This document shows, in pieces, positions 1-8,435 of a DNA stretch of 64,000 nucleotides (the stretch's first letter is position 1; each line of letters opens with the position of its first letter). The notes beneath the pieces are model-generated. The model was not told where the DNA came from. It made no database searches and saw nothing but the letters and a program-made list of their open reading frames with translations. The stretch comes from Amaricoccus macauensis. GTDB lineage: Bacteria; Pseudomonadota; Alphaproteobacteria; Rhodobacterales; Rhodobacteraceae. Made by a program: the position numbers and the translations under genes. The stretch is from positions 124,001 through 188,000 of the forward strand of contig NZ_JACHFM010000001.1 in NCBI RefSeq assembly GCF_014201905.1. Reading direction: 5' to 3'.

Positions 1-1
1 G

Positions 2-811
2 CAGGCGGTGGCGATCACCGGTGAAGGCACGGACATGGAGCGTGATTACGCCTTCGAGAGCCGCACCCATCGCGACGACCTGCCAGCGCCCGAGACCGTC
101 GGCCGGCTCGCCGGCGAGCGCACCGCCGCCCGCGCCGGCGCCTCGAAGCCGCCGACCGGCGCCTTTCCGGTGATCTACCACGAGCGCGTCTCGTCCGGGC
201 TGATCGGCCACCTCGTCTCGGCGATCAACGGCACGGCCGTTGCCCGCGGCGCGAGCTGGCTCGAGAACGCCATGGGCGAGGCGGTGCTGCCCGCCGGCCT
301 CGATCTCGTGGAGGATCCGCTTCGCCGCCGGATCGGCGGCTCGCGGCCGTTCGACGGCGAGGGCCTGCCCGTCACCCGCCGCTACCTCGTGGAGAACGGC
401 ATCCTGAAAAGCTGGACCCTCGATCTCGCCACCGCGCGCCAGCTCGGCCTGAAGAGCACCGGCAACGCGGTGCGCGGGGCCTCCTCGCCGCCCTCTCCCG
501 CCGCCGGCAATCTCGAACTGACGCAAGGCACGACCGGCTTTGACGCGCTCCTCGCCGAGGCCGGCACCGGGCTGCTCGTCACCTCGATGCTGGGCGCCTC
601 GATCAACCCGACCACCGGCGACTACTCGCGCGGGGCGAGCGGCTTCTGGTTCGAGAACGGTACAATCGTCCGGCCAGTCAACGAATGCACCATCGCCGGC
701 AACCTCCGCGACATGCTGATGACGATCCGCCCGGCCAACGACGCGCGGCCGTGGCTCGGCCGCGTGGTCCCGAGCCTGCTGGTCGAAGGGCTGGTCATCG
801 CCGGTGACTGA
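2..811 (+). CDS. pmbA: PmbA/TldE-family metalloprotease subunit, C-terminal part
   Basis: This is the C-terminal part of the TldE (PmbA) subunit of the TldD/TldE complex; the gene begins before the window. In known members TldD/TldE is a cytosolic metalloprotease that processes small peptides, with the catalytic zinc site in TldD. The visible residues match the family: a run around SSGLIGHLVSAINGTAVARG, then GEGLPVTRRYLVENGILKSW, a small-residue stretch of the type seen before the last third of TldE, and a C-terminal GASGFWFENGTIVRPVNECTIAGNL block. That last block is the conserved family ending, followed by a final GLVIAGD. The reading frame is open from base 2, so the in-frame GTG at 8 is not a real start. 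The stop overlaps the start of the next gene by 8 bases, which suggests co-transcription. The TldD partner is not in the window. Confidence 0.9.
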   Translation, partial: QAVAITGEGTDMERDYAFESRTHRDDLPAPETVGRLAGERTAARAGASKPPTGAFPVIYHERVSSGLIGHLVSAINGTAVARGASWLENAMGEAVLPAGLDLVEDPLRRRIGGSRPFDGEGLPVTRRYLVENGILKSWTLDLATARQLGLKSTGNAVRGASSPPSPAAGNLELTQGTTGFDALLAEAGTGLLVTSMLGASINPTTGDYSRGASGFWFENGTIVRPVNECTIAGNLRDMLMTIRPANDARPWLGRVVPSLLVEGLVIAGD

Positions 812-1586
812 CGCGAGCCTCCTCACGGAAATCGTGCTCGAGGCCGGGGCGCTCGCCCTCGCCCGGGCCGATGCGCCCGGCGCCGTGCGCGACAAGCCCG
901 GCGGCGGCGGTCCGGTGAGCGAGGCCGACATCGAAGTCGACCGCCTGATGCGCGCCCGACTGCTGGCGGCACGGCCGGACTATGGCTGGCTCTCGGAGGA
1001 AACCGAGGACGGCCCGGAGCGTCTGTCGGCGTCGCGGGTCTTCGTCGTCGATCCGATCGACGGCACCCGCGCCTTTCTCGCCGGCAAGCCCACATGGGCG
1101 ATCTCGGCGGCGATCGTCGAGGCGGGCGAGCCGACGGTGGGGATCGTTCACATGCCGGCACTTTCCAAGACCTACATCGCCGAGCGCGGACGCGGCGCGA
1201 CCCGCAACGGCCGGCCGATCGCCCCGAGCACCCGGCGCGAGCTCGACGGCGCCGAGATCCTCGCCAACGCCAACCAGTTCGAGCCGGACTTCTGGCCCGG
1301 CGGCGTGCCGGCGATCGAGCGGCAGTTCCGCCCGTCGATCGCCTATCGCCTCTGCCTCGTCGCCGAGGGCCGGTTTGACGCGATGCTCACCTTCCGCCCG
1401 AGCTGGGAATGGGACATCGCCGCGGGCGCGCTCATCGCCCGTGAAGCGGGCGCGCTCGTCACCGACGAACACGGGGCGCCCCTCGCGTTCAACCGCGCCG
1501 ACCCCCGCGTCGCCGGCATCGTCACCGCGCCACCGCCACTCCACGCCGCGCTGTTGGCGCGCCATCTGGCGGATGCGGCCCACTAG
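804..1586 (+). CDS. Inositol monophosphatase / CysQ-like 3'(2'),5'-bisphosphate nucleotidase family protein
   Basis: A 260-residue Mg-dependent phosphatase of the IMPase superfamily. Metal-binding motifs are in the expected order: EADIEVD near residues 40-46, the EE pair at 65-66 (WLSEETEDG), DPIDGT at 83-88, and WEWDIAAGALIAREAGA in the C-terminal third. CysQ-type enzymes hydrolyse adenosine 3',5'-bisphosphate produced in sulfate assimilation, while others act on inositol phosphates; the sequence alone does not settle the substrate. The genomic position after tldE is common for a cysQ-like gene in alphaproteobacteria, so that is the preferred reading. The GTG start overlaps the end of tldE by 8 bases, indicating translational coupling. 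Confidence 0.85.
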   Translation: MTDASLLTEIVLEAGALALARADAPGAVRDKPGGGGPVSEADIEVDRLMRARLLAARPDYGWLSEETEDGPERLSASRVFVVDPIDGTRAFLAGKPTWAISAAIVEAGEPTVGIVHMPALSKTYIAERGRGATRNGRPIAPSTRRELDGAEILANANQFEPDFWPGGVPAIERQFRPSIAYRLCLVAEGRFDAMLTFRPSWEWDIAAGALIAREAGALVTDEHGAPLAFNRADPRVAGIVTAPPPLHAALLARHLADAAH

Positions 1587-1758
1587 GCACTCCTGCCCGC
1601 GGCTCGCCGCGCCTGCCCGGCGTGGGAAGGTGGCGGGGTTGCCGTGCGGACATGGCCCTCAACCGTCAATCCGGCTTGCCATCCGGCGGGCCGACCCGTG
1701 ATTGTCCCGCAGCTCCAAAATCCAGAACTGCCTGCACAACTTGCGCGCCCCGGCCTCC

Positions 1759-3129
1759 TCAGACGTTCAAGAGCAGATGCGCCCGCTCCCAGGGGCTGAT
1801 CACCCGCAGGAAGGTCTCTACCTCGTCGCGCTTGATCGCCTTGTAGAGGTTGCAGAACTCGACCCCGAGAACGTCGGTGATCTCCGGGTCGCCCTCGAAG
1901 AGGTCGATCGCCGCCAGCAGGTCGCGCGGCAACGCCCTCGGCCGGTGGTAGGCCTCGCCCGCCACCGCCTCGCGCGGCCTGAGGCTCGCCTTCATCCCGA
2001 GATAGCCGCTGGCCAGCGACGCCGCGAGCGCGAGATAGGGGTTGCAGTCCATCCCCACCACCCGGTTCTCGATCCGCCGCGCGTGCGGCTCGGCGATCGG
2101 CACCCGCAGGCCCGTGGTACGGTTGTCCGGCCCCCACTCCAGATTGATCGGCGCCGCCCCGCCCGGCACGAAGCGCCGATAGCTGTTCACGTAAGGCGCC
2201 AGCATGCAGACCACCGTCGGCAAGTGCGTCTGCTGCCCGGCGAGGAAGCCATAGAACGCATCCGTCGGCGCCCCCCTCTCGTCCGAGAAGATGTTGCGCC
2301 CGGTCGCCGCATCCACCACCGACTGATGGATATGCATCGCCGACCCCGGCTCGTCCTGCATCGGCTTTGCCATGAACGTGGCAAAGCAGTTGTTCCGAAG
2401 CGCCGCCTCGCGGATGGTCCGCTTGAAGAAGAACACCTGATCAGCCAGCTTTATCGGATCGCCGTGCAGCAGGTTGATCTCCACCTGCCCGGCACCGCCC
2501 TCCTGGATGATCGTGTCGATCTCGAAACCCTGCGCCTCGGCAAAGTCATAGATGTCGTCGATCACCTTGCCGTACTCGTCGACAGCCGACATGGAATAGG
2601 CCTGCCGGCTCACCATCTGCCGACCCGTGCGGCCCACCGGCGGCTCTATCGGCTCGTTGGCGTTCAGGTTCGGCTTGATGAGGTAGAATTCCATCTCCGG
2701 CGCCACCACCGGCTGCCAGCCCTCCGCCTCATAGAGCGCCATCACCCGCTTCAGCACGTTCCGCGGCGCCACCTCGATCGGCCGCCCGGAGAGATCCTCG
2801 ACGTTGTGGATCACCTGCAGCGTCACATCATCCGCCCACGGGCTCGCCGTCGCCGCCTCGTAGTCCGGCTTCAGAACCATGTCCGACTCGGTCCACTGGT
2901 TCGCGATGTCCATGTCGACGTAGTCGCCGGCGATCGTCTGGTGAAACACCGAGGTCGGCAGGAACATGCGGTCCTCCCGCATGAACTTCGCGAACGGCAT
3001 CGCCTTGCCGCGCGAGATGCCGGCGATGTCAGCGATGACGCATTCTACCTCCTCGATCCGCCGCCCCGCGAGCCACTCGCGGAAGGTATCGGGCAGGCGA
3101 TCGACGAATTCGGCGGGCGTGGGGGGCAC
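1759..3129 (-). CDS. Glutamine synthetase family protein, probable gamma-glutamylpolyamine synthetase
   Basis: A 456-residue GS-fold ligase. It has the catalytic-domain landmarks APEMEFYLIKP near residue 130, GAGQVEINLLHGDP near 210, the glutamate-binding HIHQSV region near 265, NRTTGLRVP near 335 and the RIENRVVGMDCNPY block near 350. The type I GS adenylylation region is not recognisable, and length and order match the PuuA/GlnT subfamily that joins glutamate to amines rather than ammonia. In PuuA-type pathways the enzyme makes gamma-glutamylputrescine. The nearby polyamine-type ABC transporter and agmatinase-family gene support a polyamine substrate, but specificity is inferred. The annotated start is GTG at 3129. 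Confidence 0.8.
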   Translation of the reverse strand: MPPTPAEFVDRLPDTFREWLAGRRIEEVECVIADIAGISRGKAMPFAKFMREDRMFLPTSVFHQTIAGDYVDMDIANQWTESDMVLKPDYEAATASPWADDVTLQVIHNVEDLSGRPIEVAPRNVLKRVMALYEAEGWQPVVAPEMEFYLIKPNLNANEPIEPPVGRTGRQMVSRQAYSMSAVDEYGKVIDDIYDFAEAQGFEIDTIIQEGGAGQVEINLLHGDPIKLADQVFFFKRTIREAALRNNCFATFMAKPMQDEPGSAMHIHQSVVDAATGRNIFSDERGAPTDAFYGFLAGQQTHLPTVVCMLAPYVNSYRRFVPGGAAPINLEWGPDNRTTGLRVPIAEPHARRIENRVVGMDCNPYLALAASLASGYLGMKASLRPREAVAGEAYHRPRALPRDLLAAIDLFEGDPEITDVLGVEFCNLYKAIKRDEVETFLRVISPWERAHLLLNV

Positions 3130-3238
3130 GGATCAGTTCCTTGGAAGTTTGGCCCGGAGCATCGGTCTGGACCGCGGACCGGGCAAGGAAAAATGACGCG
3201 GCGAGAGGGTCCCTTTACAGCCCCGTGCCGCTGGGCCA

Positions 3239-3264
3239 CTCATCCCCCGATGGGATGAGAGGGA
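3239..3264 (+). promoter_or_regulatory. Leader hairpin abutting the ribosome-binding site of the first RTX gene
   Basis: An 8-bp perfect stem, CTCATCCC (3239-3246) and GGGATGAG (3252-3259) with a 5-base loop, ends one base before the Shine-Dalgarno AGGGA (3260-3264). The ATG is at 3269. A hairpin this close to the ribosome site could limit translation or stabilise the 5' end; there is no T-tract, so it is not a canonical terminator. Confidence 0.5.
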
Positions 3265-3268
3265 ACAA

Positions 3269-5497
3269 ATGTCTTTCGGAGAAGAAGACGGCATCGACAA
3301 GACGGAACTGATGCCAGGGCGCGTGATGCTCGACCAGTTCTCGTGGGGCAGGATCAGCCCGGATGGGGACATCGACTACTACCGCGTCACCCTCGATTCG
3401 GGACGGTACTTCGTTTACGCCGGCGCCAGCGACTTTCTCGGTGGTGGCAGTGCTGTCGGCGTCCGCGGCACGATCTACGATGCACTCGGGACCTCGGTGG
3501 GGGTAACGGGCAAATCTCTGACCGTGACCAACACCCAAATCTACACCATCGCGGTCGGCGCGCAGTTCGGTGGCGGGTACGCCCTGAGTGTCAACTTCAG
3601 CGACGATGTCGGTGGTGACCGCTACGTCGGCGCACTCACCGCGACGATGGGGACGGAATATGCCCTGAAGCTCGATGCCGCGAGCGACATCGACTCGGTC
3701 AGGCTCGGTCTGACCCAGGGCCAGCGCTACTTCTGGGCCGTCACTTCCGAGGCGGTTTCGGACCTGAGGGTCACGCTCGAAACGAGGGCATACAATCCAT
3801 ATGCCACCCTCGACCTCGGGAGTGGCGGCACCGGCATCCTGCAGAGCACGTCCGGGCGCGACTCCACCGTCTGGCTGACCGTCTCCTCGGGCGGCTATCG
3901 CCAGACCGGCGCCTACGATCTCCTCGTGTCGACGACGATGACCGACGACCTGCCGGTTCTCGCCGGCGGTCGCGGCGATGATGCGCTTTCGGCGCAGGCG
4001 AGTTCGGAGATCTGGGGACTTTCCGGCGCTGACACGCTTCTCGGATCGGCCGGTGCCGACTTTCTGAACGGCGGCGACGGTGCCGACTCGCTCGAAGGCG
4101 GCGACGGCGATGATCGTCTTTTCGGCGGGGCGCAGGCCGACACGCTGTCCGGTGGCGCGGGCAACGATACGCTTCAGGGGCAGTTCGGCTCCGACCTGCT
4201 CCTTGGCGGCGCCGGAGACGACACTTTCATTCTCGACGACACCCCTGACACCGTGATCGAGGCCGAGACCGAAGGCACCGACTCCGTGTTCGTCCTGGCC
4301 GACTACGTTCTTCCCGACCACGTGGAAAACCTGCAACTCGGAGGCAGCGCGGACCTCGCCGGCACCGGCAATGATCTCTCCAACCTCCTGATCGGCAACG
4401 AGGGCACGAATGCCCTTTCGGGGAATGGTGGCAACGATACGCTCGACGGCGGCGCGGGGGACGACCGGATGGCCGGCGGCGTGGGCGACGACAGCTATGT
4501 GGTCGACTCCGCCGGGGATGTGGTGGAGGAGGCCCCATCCGCCGGGTTCGATACCGTGACGAGCACGATCGACTACGTCCTTTCAGCCAACATCGAGGCC
4601 CTGTCGCTTTCGGGAAACGCAACCCGGGCGACCGGCAACGCGCTCGACAACAGCCTCTGGGGCAATGCTGGCGCGAACGTCCTCGATGGCCGCGCTGGCA
4701 GCGACCGGATGGACGGCGGCGCGGGTGACGACACCTACTTCGTCGACTCGGCCGGCGACCGGATCATCGAACGGGTTGGCGGCGGCAACGACACGATCCG
4801 AAGCAACGTGAGCCACCGCATGGAGGATAACGTCGAGACCCTGATGCTGACCGGCGCCGGAAACCTCCGCGCGGTCGGAACCGACGCCCGGGACGTGATC
4901 TTCGGCAACGCGGGCAACAATGCCATCAACGGACTGGCGGGCGCCGATCGCATGCGGGGCGGAGCGGGGAATGACACCTACGTGGTGGACAACACCCGCG
5001 ACGTGGTGATCGAAACGCCGACCGGCGGCAGCGATGCGATCCGGAGCACGGTCTCCTACCGGCTCGGTGCCAATGTCGAGACGCTGGTGCTGCTCGGGAC
5101 GGCGATCTCCGCGCGCGGCAACGGCGGGGACAATCTTCTCCGCGGCAACGCGTCCGACAACAGCCTCGAAGGGGGCGGAGGGCGTGACGTTCTCGTCGGC
5201 GGCGGCGGTGCCGACTCGTTCGTGTTCCGCGAGGACGCGGCCGGTGTCCGGGACGTGATCCGCGACTTCACGCCGGGGCTCGACAAGATCGTCCTCGGGC
5301 CGATCGATGCCGATGTCTGGAGCCCGGGCAACCAGGCTTTCACCTTCATCGGGACTGCCGGCTTCTCCGGTGTCGCGGGAGAGCTCCGCGCCACGCACCG
5401 CGGGCTGCTCGGCGACGTGGATGGCGACAGAGTCGCCGACTATGACATCGCCTTCTCGGCGCCGTTGTCGATCACCGAGACCGATCTGGTGCTCTAA
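3269..5497 (+). CDS. Large RTX (haemolysin-type calcium-binding repeat) protein, probable type I secretion substrate
   Basis: A 742-residue secreted-type protein with no N-terminal signal peptide, as expected for type I secretion. Residues about 20-220 hold two beta-rich modules resembling PPC-type domains (both carry a D-x-D-Y/S-x-R-V/L pattern). From about 230 on there are many nonapeptide repeats of the GGxGxDxLx type, arranged in four or more blocks interleaved with a roughly 45-residue segment (DTYVVDSAGDVVIE, then DTIRSTVSYRL, then NVETLxLxG), a layout known from other RTX proteins of this class. The C-terminal 90 residues (DVIRDFTPGLDKIVL, then a beta-rich tail ending ITETDLVL) resemble the RTX C-terminal domain carrying the secretion signal. 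No type I transporter genes are in the window. Function (adhesin, S-layer-like or biofilm protein) is unknown. Its stop codon interlocks with that of the convergent agmatinase gene. Confidence 0.85.
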   Translation: MSFGEEDGIDKTELMPGRVMLDQFSWGRISPDGDIDYYRVTLDSGRYFVYAGASDFLGGGSAVGVRGTIYDALGTSVGVTGKSLTVTNTQIYTIAVGAQFGGGYALSVNFSDDVGGDRYVGALTATMGTEYALKLDAASDIDSVRLGLTQGQRYFWAVTSEAVSDLRVTLETRAYNPYATLDLGSGGTGILQSTSGRDSTVWLTVSSGGYRQTGAYDLLVSTTMTDDLPVLAGGRGDDALSAQASSEIWGLSGADTLLGSAGADFLNGGDGADSLEGGDGDDRLFGGAQADTLSGGAGNDTLQGQFGSDLLLGGAGDDTFILDDTPDTVIEAETEGTDSVFVLADYVLPDHVENLQLGGSADLAGTGNDLSNLLIGNEGTNALSGNGGNDTLDGGAGDDRMAGGVGDDSYVVDSAGDVVEEAPSAGFDTVTSTIDYVLSANIEALSLSGNATRATGNALDNSLWGNAGANVLDGRAGSDRMDGGAGDDTYFVDSAGDRIIERVGGGNDTIRSNVSHRMEDNVETLMLTGAGNLRAVGTDARDVIFGNAGNNAINGLAGADRMRGGAGNDTYVVDNTRDVVIETPTGGSDAIRSTVSYRLGANVETLVLLGTAISARGNGGDNLLRGNASDNSLEGGGGRDVLVGGGGADSFVFREDAAGVRDVIRDFTPGLDKIVLGPIDADVWSPGNQAFTFIGTAGFSGVAGELRATHRGLLGDVDGDRVADYDIAFSAPLSITETDLVL

Positions 5498-6456
5498 AGC
5501 CGCCCCACGGGCGCTTGCACGGCGCCCGCCTCTGCGGCGAGGACGCAGAGCCAGTCGTGGGCGAGGTGGGCGGCCGCGAGGGCGGTGATCTCGGCGTGGT
5601 CGAAGGGCGGCGAGACCTCGACGAGGTCCATGCCGACGAGGTTGAGCCCCGCGAGCCCACGCACGAGCTCCAGCGCCTGCCACGAGGCGAGGCCGCCGGG
5701 CACCGGGGTGCCGGTCCCCGGCGCGAAGGCCGGGTCAAGCCCGTCGATGTCGAACGACAGGTAGAGCGGCGCGTCCCCGGCACGGGCGCGGATGACCTCG
5801 ATCGCCGCGGCGATACCGTTGCGATGAATCCAGGGCGCCGTCAGGATCTCGAGGCCCATCGGGTCGTCGTGATAGGTGCGGATGCCGACCTGCGTCGAGC
5901 GGGACGGATCGACGATCCCCTCGCGGATCGCCCGGCCCATCATCGTGCCGTGGTCGATCCGGCCGGGATCGTCCGGCCAGAGATCGCCGTGAGCGTCGAC
6001 CTGCACGAGCGCAAGCGGCCCGTGGACCGCCGCGTGTGCCCGCAGCAGCGGCCAGGCGATGAAATGGTCGCCGCCGAGCGACAGGAGCTTCGTGCCGGAG
6101 CGTATCACCGCCGTCGCCGCGGCCTCGATCGCCGGCGCCACGCTCTCCGGGTGGTGCGGGTCGAGAAGCGCATCCCCGCGGTCGACGATCGCGAGGGACT
6201 CGAGCAGGTCGAACCCCCACGGGAAGGCCCGGAGCTCCGCGAGTTGCACCGACGCCGCCCGGATCGCCCGTGGCCCGAGGCGGCAGCCCGGGCGATAGGT
6301 GACCGAGGCGTCGTAGGGAAAGCCCATGACCGCGACGTCGACACCGTCGAGCTCCCGGGAGTAGCGCCGGCGCAGGAACGAGAGCGCACCGCCGTAGGTC
6401 ATCTCGGTCCAGTGCTCGCGCGCGCCCGTCGCTCGGAAGGCGCCGTCACCGTCCAT
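5494..6456 (-). CDS. speB: Agmatinase / arginase-family ureohydrolase
   Basis: A 320-residue Mn-dependent ureohydrolase. The metal ligands are clear: GGDH (in SLGGDHFIAWP), DAHGD (QVDAHGDLWPDD) and SFDIDGLDPAFAPGTGTPVPGG, the last being the classic ureohydrolase signature. Known family reactions include agmatine to putrescine plus urea and guanidinobutyrate hydrolysis. The gene is last in a minus-strand run with a polyamine ABC transporter, supporting an agmatine or related guanidino substrate. The start at 6456 (residues MDGDGAFRA) is chosen because the longer reading frame would overlap the upstream permease gene and has no family-like sequence. Convergent stops with the RTX gene share bases 5495-5496. 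Confidence 0.85.
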   Translation of the reverse strand: MDGDGAFRATGAREHWTEMTYGGALSFLRRRYSRELDGVDVAVMGFPYDASVTYRPGCRLGPRAIRAASVQLAELRAFPWGFDLLESLAIVDRGDALLDPHHPESVAPAIEAAATAVIRSGTKLLSLGGDHFIAWPLLRAHAAVHGPLALVQVDAHGDLWPDDPGRIDHGTMMGRAIREGIVDPSRSTQVGIRTYHDDPMGLEILTAPWIHRNGIAAAIEVIRARAGDAPLYLSFDIDGLDPAFAPGTGTPVPGGLASWQALELVRGLAGLNLVGMDLVEVSPPFDHAEITALAAAHLAHDWLCVLAAEAGAVQAPVGRL

Positions 6457-6472
6457 CGGCTGGTCCGACTGG

Positions 6473-7273
6473 TCAGGCACGGGTGGGCTTCCTTCGCAAC
6501 AGGACCGAGGCGACGAAGACCCCGAGGGCGACAATGCCGATGATGATCGTCGCGAGCGCGTTGATGTCCGGGCTGACCCCGAGGCGGACCTTGGAGAAGA
6601 TCACCATCGGCAGGGTCGAGGCGCCTGGGCCGGTGACAAAGCTCGCGACCACGAGATCGTCGAGCGAGAGCGTGAAGGCGAGGAGCCACCCCGCGACCAG
6701 CGCCGGCGCGATCACCGGGATCGTCACGTCGAAGAACACCCGCGCCGGACGGGCGCCGAGGTCCATCGCCGCTTCCTCCAGGCTCTCGTCCATGTCGGAC
6801 AGGCGGCTCTGCACCACGACGGTGACATAGGCCATGCAGAAGGTGGTGTGGGCGATGATGATCGTCGTCATGCCGCGCCCGGCGGGCCAGCCGATCGCCT
6901 GCTCCATGGCGACGAAGAGCAGGAGCAGCGACAGGCCGGTGATGACGTCCGGCATCACGAGCGGTGCCGCCGACATGCCGGTCAGCAGCGAGCGGGTGCG
7001 AAACCGGCCGAAGCGCACCAGCACGTAGGCGGCGAGCGTGCCGAGGATCGAGGCGAGCGTCGCCGAGACCACCGCGACCTTGAGGCTGATCCAGGCCGCG
7101 CCGAGGATCTGCGCGTTCTGGAAGAGCGCCACGTACCACTGGGTCGAGAAGCCGCTCCAGACGGTGGCGAGCTTGTTCTCGTTGAAGCTGAAGACGATCA
7201 GCGAGACGATCGGGGCGTAGAGGAAGATGAAGCCCGCGATGCAGAAGACGAGCAGCAGCGTCGAGGCGCGCAT
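6473..7273 (-). CDS. potI: Polyamine-type ABC transporter permease (PotC/PotI-like)
   Basis: A 266-residue inner-membrane permease. It has about six hydrophobic segments starting with MRASTLLLVFCIAGFIFLYAPI, then the typical FSFNENKLATVW periplasmic-loop sequence of the PotC/PotI subfamily. The cytoplasmic EAA loop is EAAMDLGARPARVFFDVTIPVIAPAL near residue 165-190, contacting the ATPase. The gene follows the second permease gene on the same strand after a 229-base gap that carries an intergenic repeat, and precedes the agmatinase gene by 16 bases. Family knowledge assigns it to uptake of putrescine/spermidine-like cations; substrate is inferred. Confidence 0.88.
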   Translation of the reverse strand: MRASTLLLVFCIAGFIFLYAPIVSLIVFSFNENKLATVWSGFSTQWYVALFQNAQILGAAWISLKVAVVSATLASILGTLAAYVLVRFGRFRTRSLLTGMSAAPLVMPDVITGLSLLLLFVAMEQAIGWPAGRGMTTIIIAHTTFCMAYVTVVVQSRLSDMDESLEEAAMDLGARPARVFFDVTIPVIAPALVAGWLLAFTLSLDDLVVASFVTGPGASTLPMVIFSKVRLGVSPDINALATIIIGIVALGVFVASVLLRRKPTRA

Positions 7274-7307
7274 CAGCCGGCCCTCCTGACCACGTCGGGG
7301 CGAGCGA

Positions 7308-7480
7308 CGACCTCGGGGGGGCGGGACGCCCCCCGCTCGGCCGCCGCTTGACGCTTCGCCGCCTTTGCGGCTTCGCTCCGGCGGAACGGGCTTCGCCCGT
7401 GAGTCAAGTGTTCTCCCCGCCTGTGGGCGGGGCCCCGGGACTGCCCGATAGGGTTTCTGCCCATATGAAAACCCGGGGCG
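7308..7480 (-). repeat. Multi-stem intergenic repeat, copy 1 (between potI and potH)
   Basis: A composite of inverted repeats: a GGGGGG...CCCCCC stem near 7314-7331, a stem around GCCGCC near 7359-7376, CGGGCTTCGCCCG near 7387-7399, CCCCGCCTGTGGGCGGGG at 7415-7432, then an unpaired tail. The segment from about 7411 to 7479 matches 44196-44266 closely, with a 31-base run (ACTGCCCGATAGGG through CATATGAAAACC) identical in both. The 5' stems keep their order but differ in sequence. Strand is given relative to the host operon. It is not a known insertion sequence by eye. Confidence 0.8.
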
Positions 7481-7502
7481 TCGGGACCGTGCGGAGTCGG
7501 TG

Positions 7503-8435
7503 TCACAGTGCTTCCTCCTTCGCCTGGGCGCGGCGGAAGATCATGATCGGGATGACGAGGATCACCAGCATGGCGATGGCGACGGCCGACGCGACCGGCC
7601 AGTCGCGGTTCGAGAAGAACTCGTTCCAGAGCACCCGGCCGATCATCAGCGTGTCGGGGCCGCCGAGGAGTTCCGGGACGACGAACTCGCCGATCGCGGG
7701 GACGAAGACCAGCATGAACCCCGCAATGACGCCCGGCATCGAGAGCGGCAGGGTCACGTGGAAGAAGGTGGAGAGCGGCCGTGCGCCCAGATCGGCGGAG
7801 GCTTCGAGCAGGCTATCGTCGAGCTTCACGAGGTTCGCGTAGAGCGGCAGGATCATGAACGGCAGGTAGGTGTAGACGATGCCGAGATAGACCGCGAAAT
7901 TCGTCTGCAGCATGACGAGCGGCTGGTCGATGATCCCGGTCCAGAGCAGGAAGTTGTTGATGACGCCGTTCGAGCGCAGGAACCCCTGCCAAGCGTAGAC
8001 CCTGAGCAGGAACGAGGTCCAGAACGGCAGGATGACGAGCATGAGCAGCACGTTGCGACGCCCCTCCGGGCTCCGCGCGATGTAGTATGCGATCGGGTAG
8101 CCGATGACGAGCGCTGCCGCCGCCGAGATGAAGGCGATCTTCAGCGACGAGAGGTAGGCGTTGATGTAGAGCGGGTCGTCGAGAAGGAAGGTGAAGTTGC
8201 CGAAGTTAAGCGTGATGATCGCCATGCCTTCGTCCCATTCGACGAGCGGCAGGTAGGGCGGCAGCGCGATCGCCGACTGGCTGAGCGAGAGTTTCGCCAC
8301 CACGAGAAACGGGACCAGAAAGAAGACCAGGAGCCAGACGACCGGCACGGCGATGACGAGCGCGCGGCCCGAGAAGCCGAGGCGGCGGAGAAGCCGGCCG
8401 GTGCGGCCACGGGCAATCCCGGTGGCCGCACTCAT
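7503..8435 (-). CDS. potH: Polyamine-type ABC transporter permease (PotB/PotH-like)
   Basis: A 310-residue inner-membrane permease with a basic N-terminus, then a strong first membrane segment (ALVIAVPVVWLLVFFLVPFLVVAKLSLS) and about five more. The EAA loop is EASADLGARPLSTFFHVTLPLSMPGVIAG. The sequence around PLYINAYLSSLKIAFISAAAALVIGYPIAYYIAR matches the PotB/PotH subfamily. The start at 8435 overlaps the stop of the ATPase gene in an ATGA arrangement, so the two are translationally coupled. Works with the PotI-like permease and PotG-like ATPase. Confidence 0.9.
   Translation of the reverse strand: MSAATGIARGRTGRLLRRLGFSGRALVIAVPVVWLLVFFLVPFLVVAKLSLSQSAIALPPYLPLVEWDEGMAIITLNFGNFTFLLDDPLYINAYLSSLKIAFISAAAALVIGYPIAYYIARSPEGRRNVLLMLVILPFWTSFLLRVYAWQGFLRSNGVINNFLLWTGIIDQPLVMLQTNFAVYLGIVYTYLPFMILPLYANLVKLDDSLLEASADLGARPLSTFFHVTLPLSMPGVIAGFMLVFVPAIGEFVVPELLGGPDTLMIGRVLWNEFFSNRDWPVASAVAIAMLVILVIPIMIFRRAQAKEEAL

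Noticed and set aside
1702-3258. A 518-codon plus-strand open frame
   Set aside because: Mirror of the GS-like gene; His/Arg/Leu-rich with no domain.
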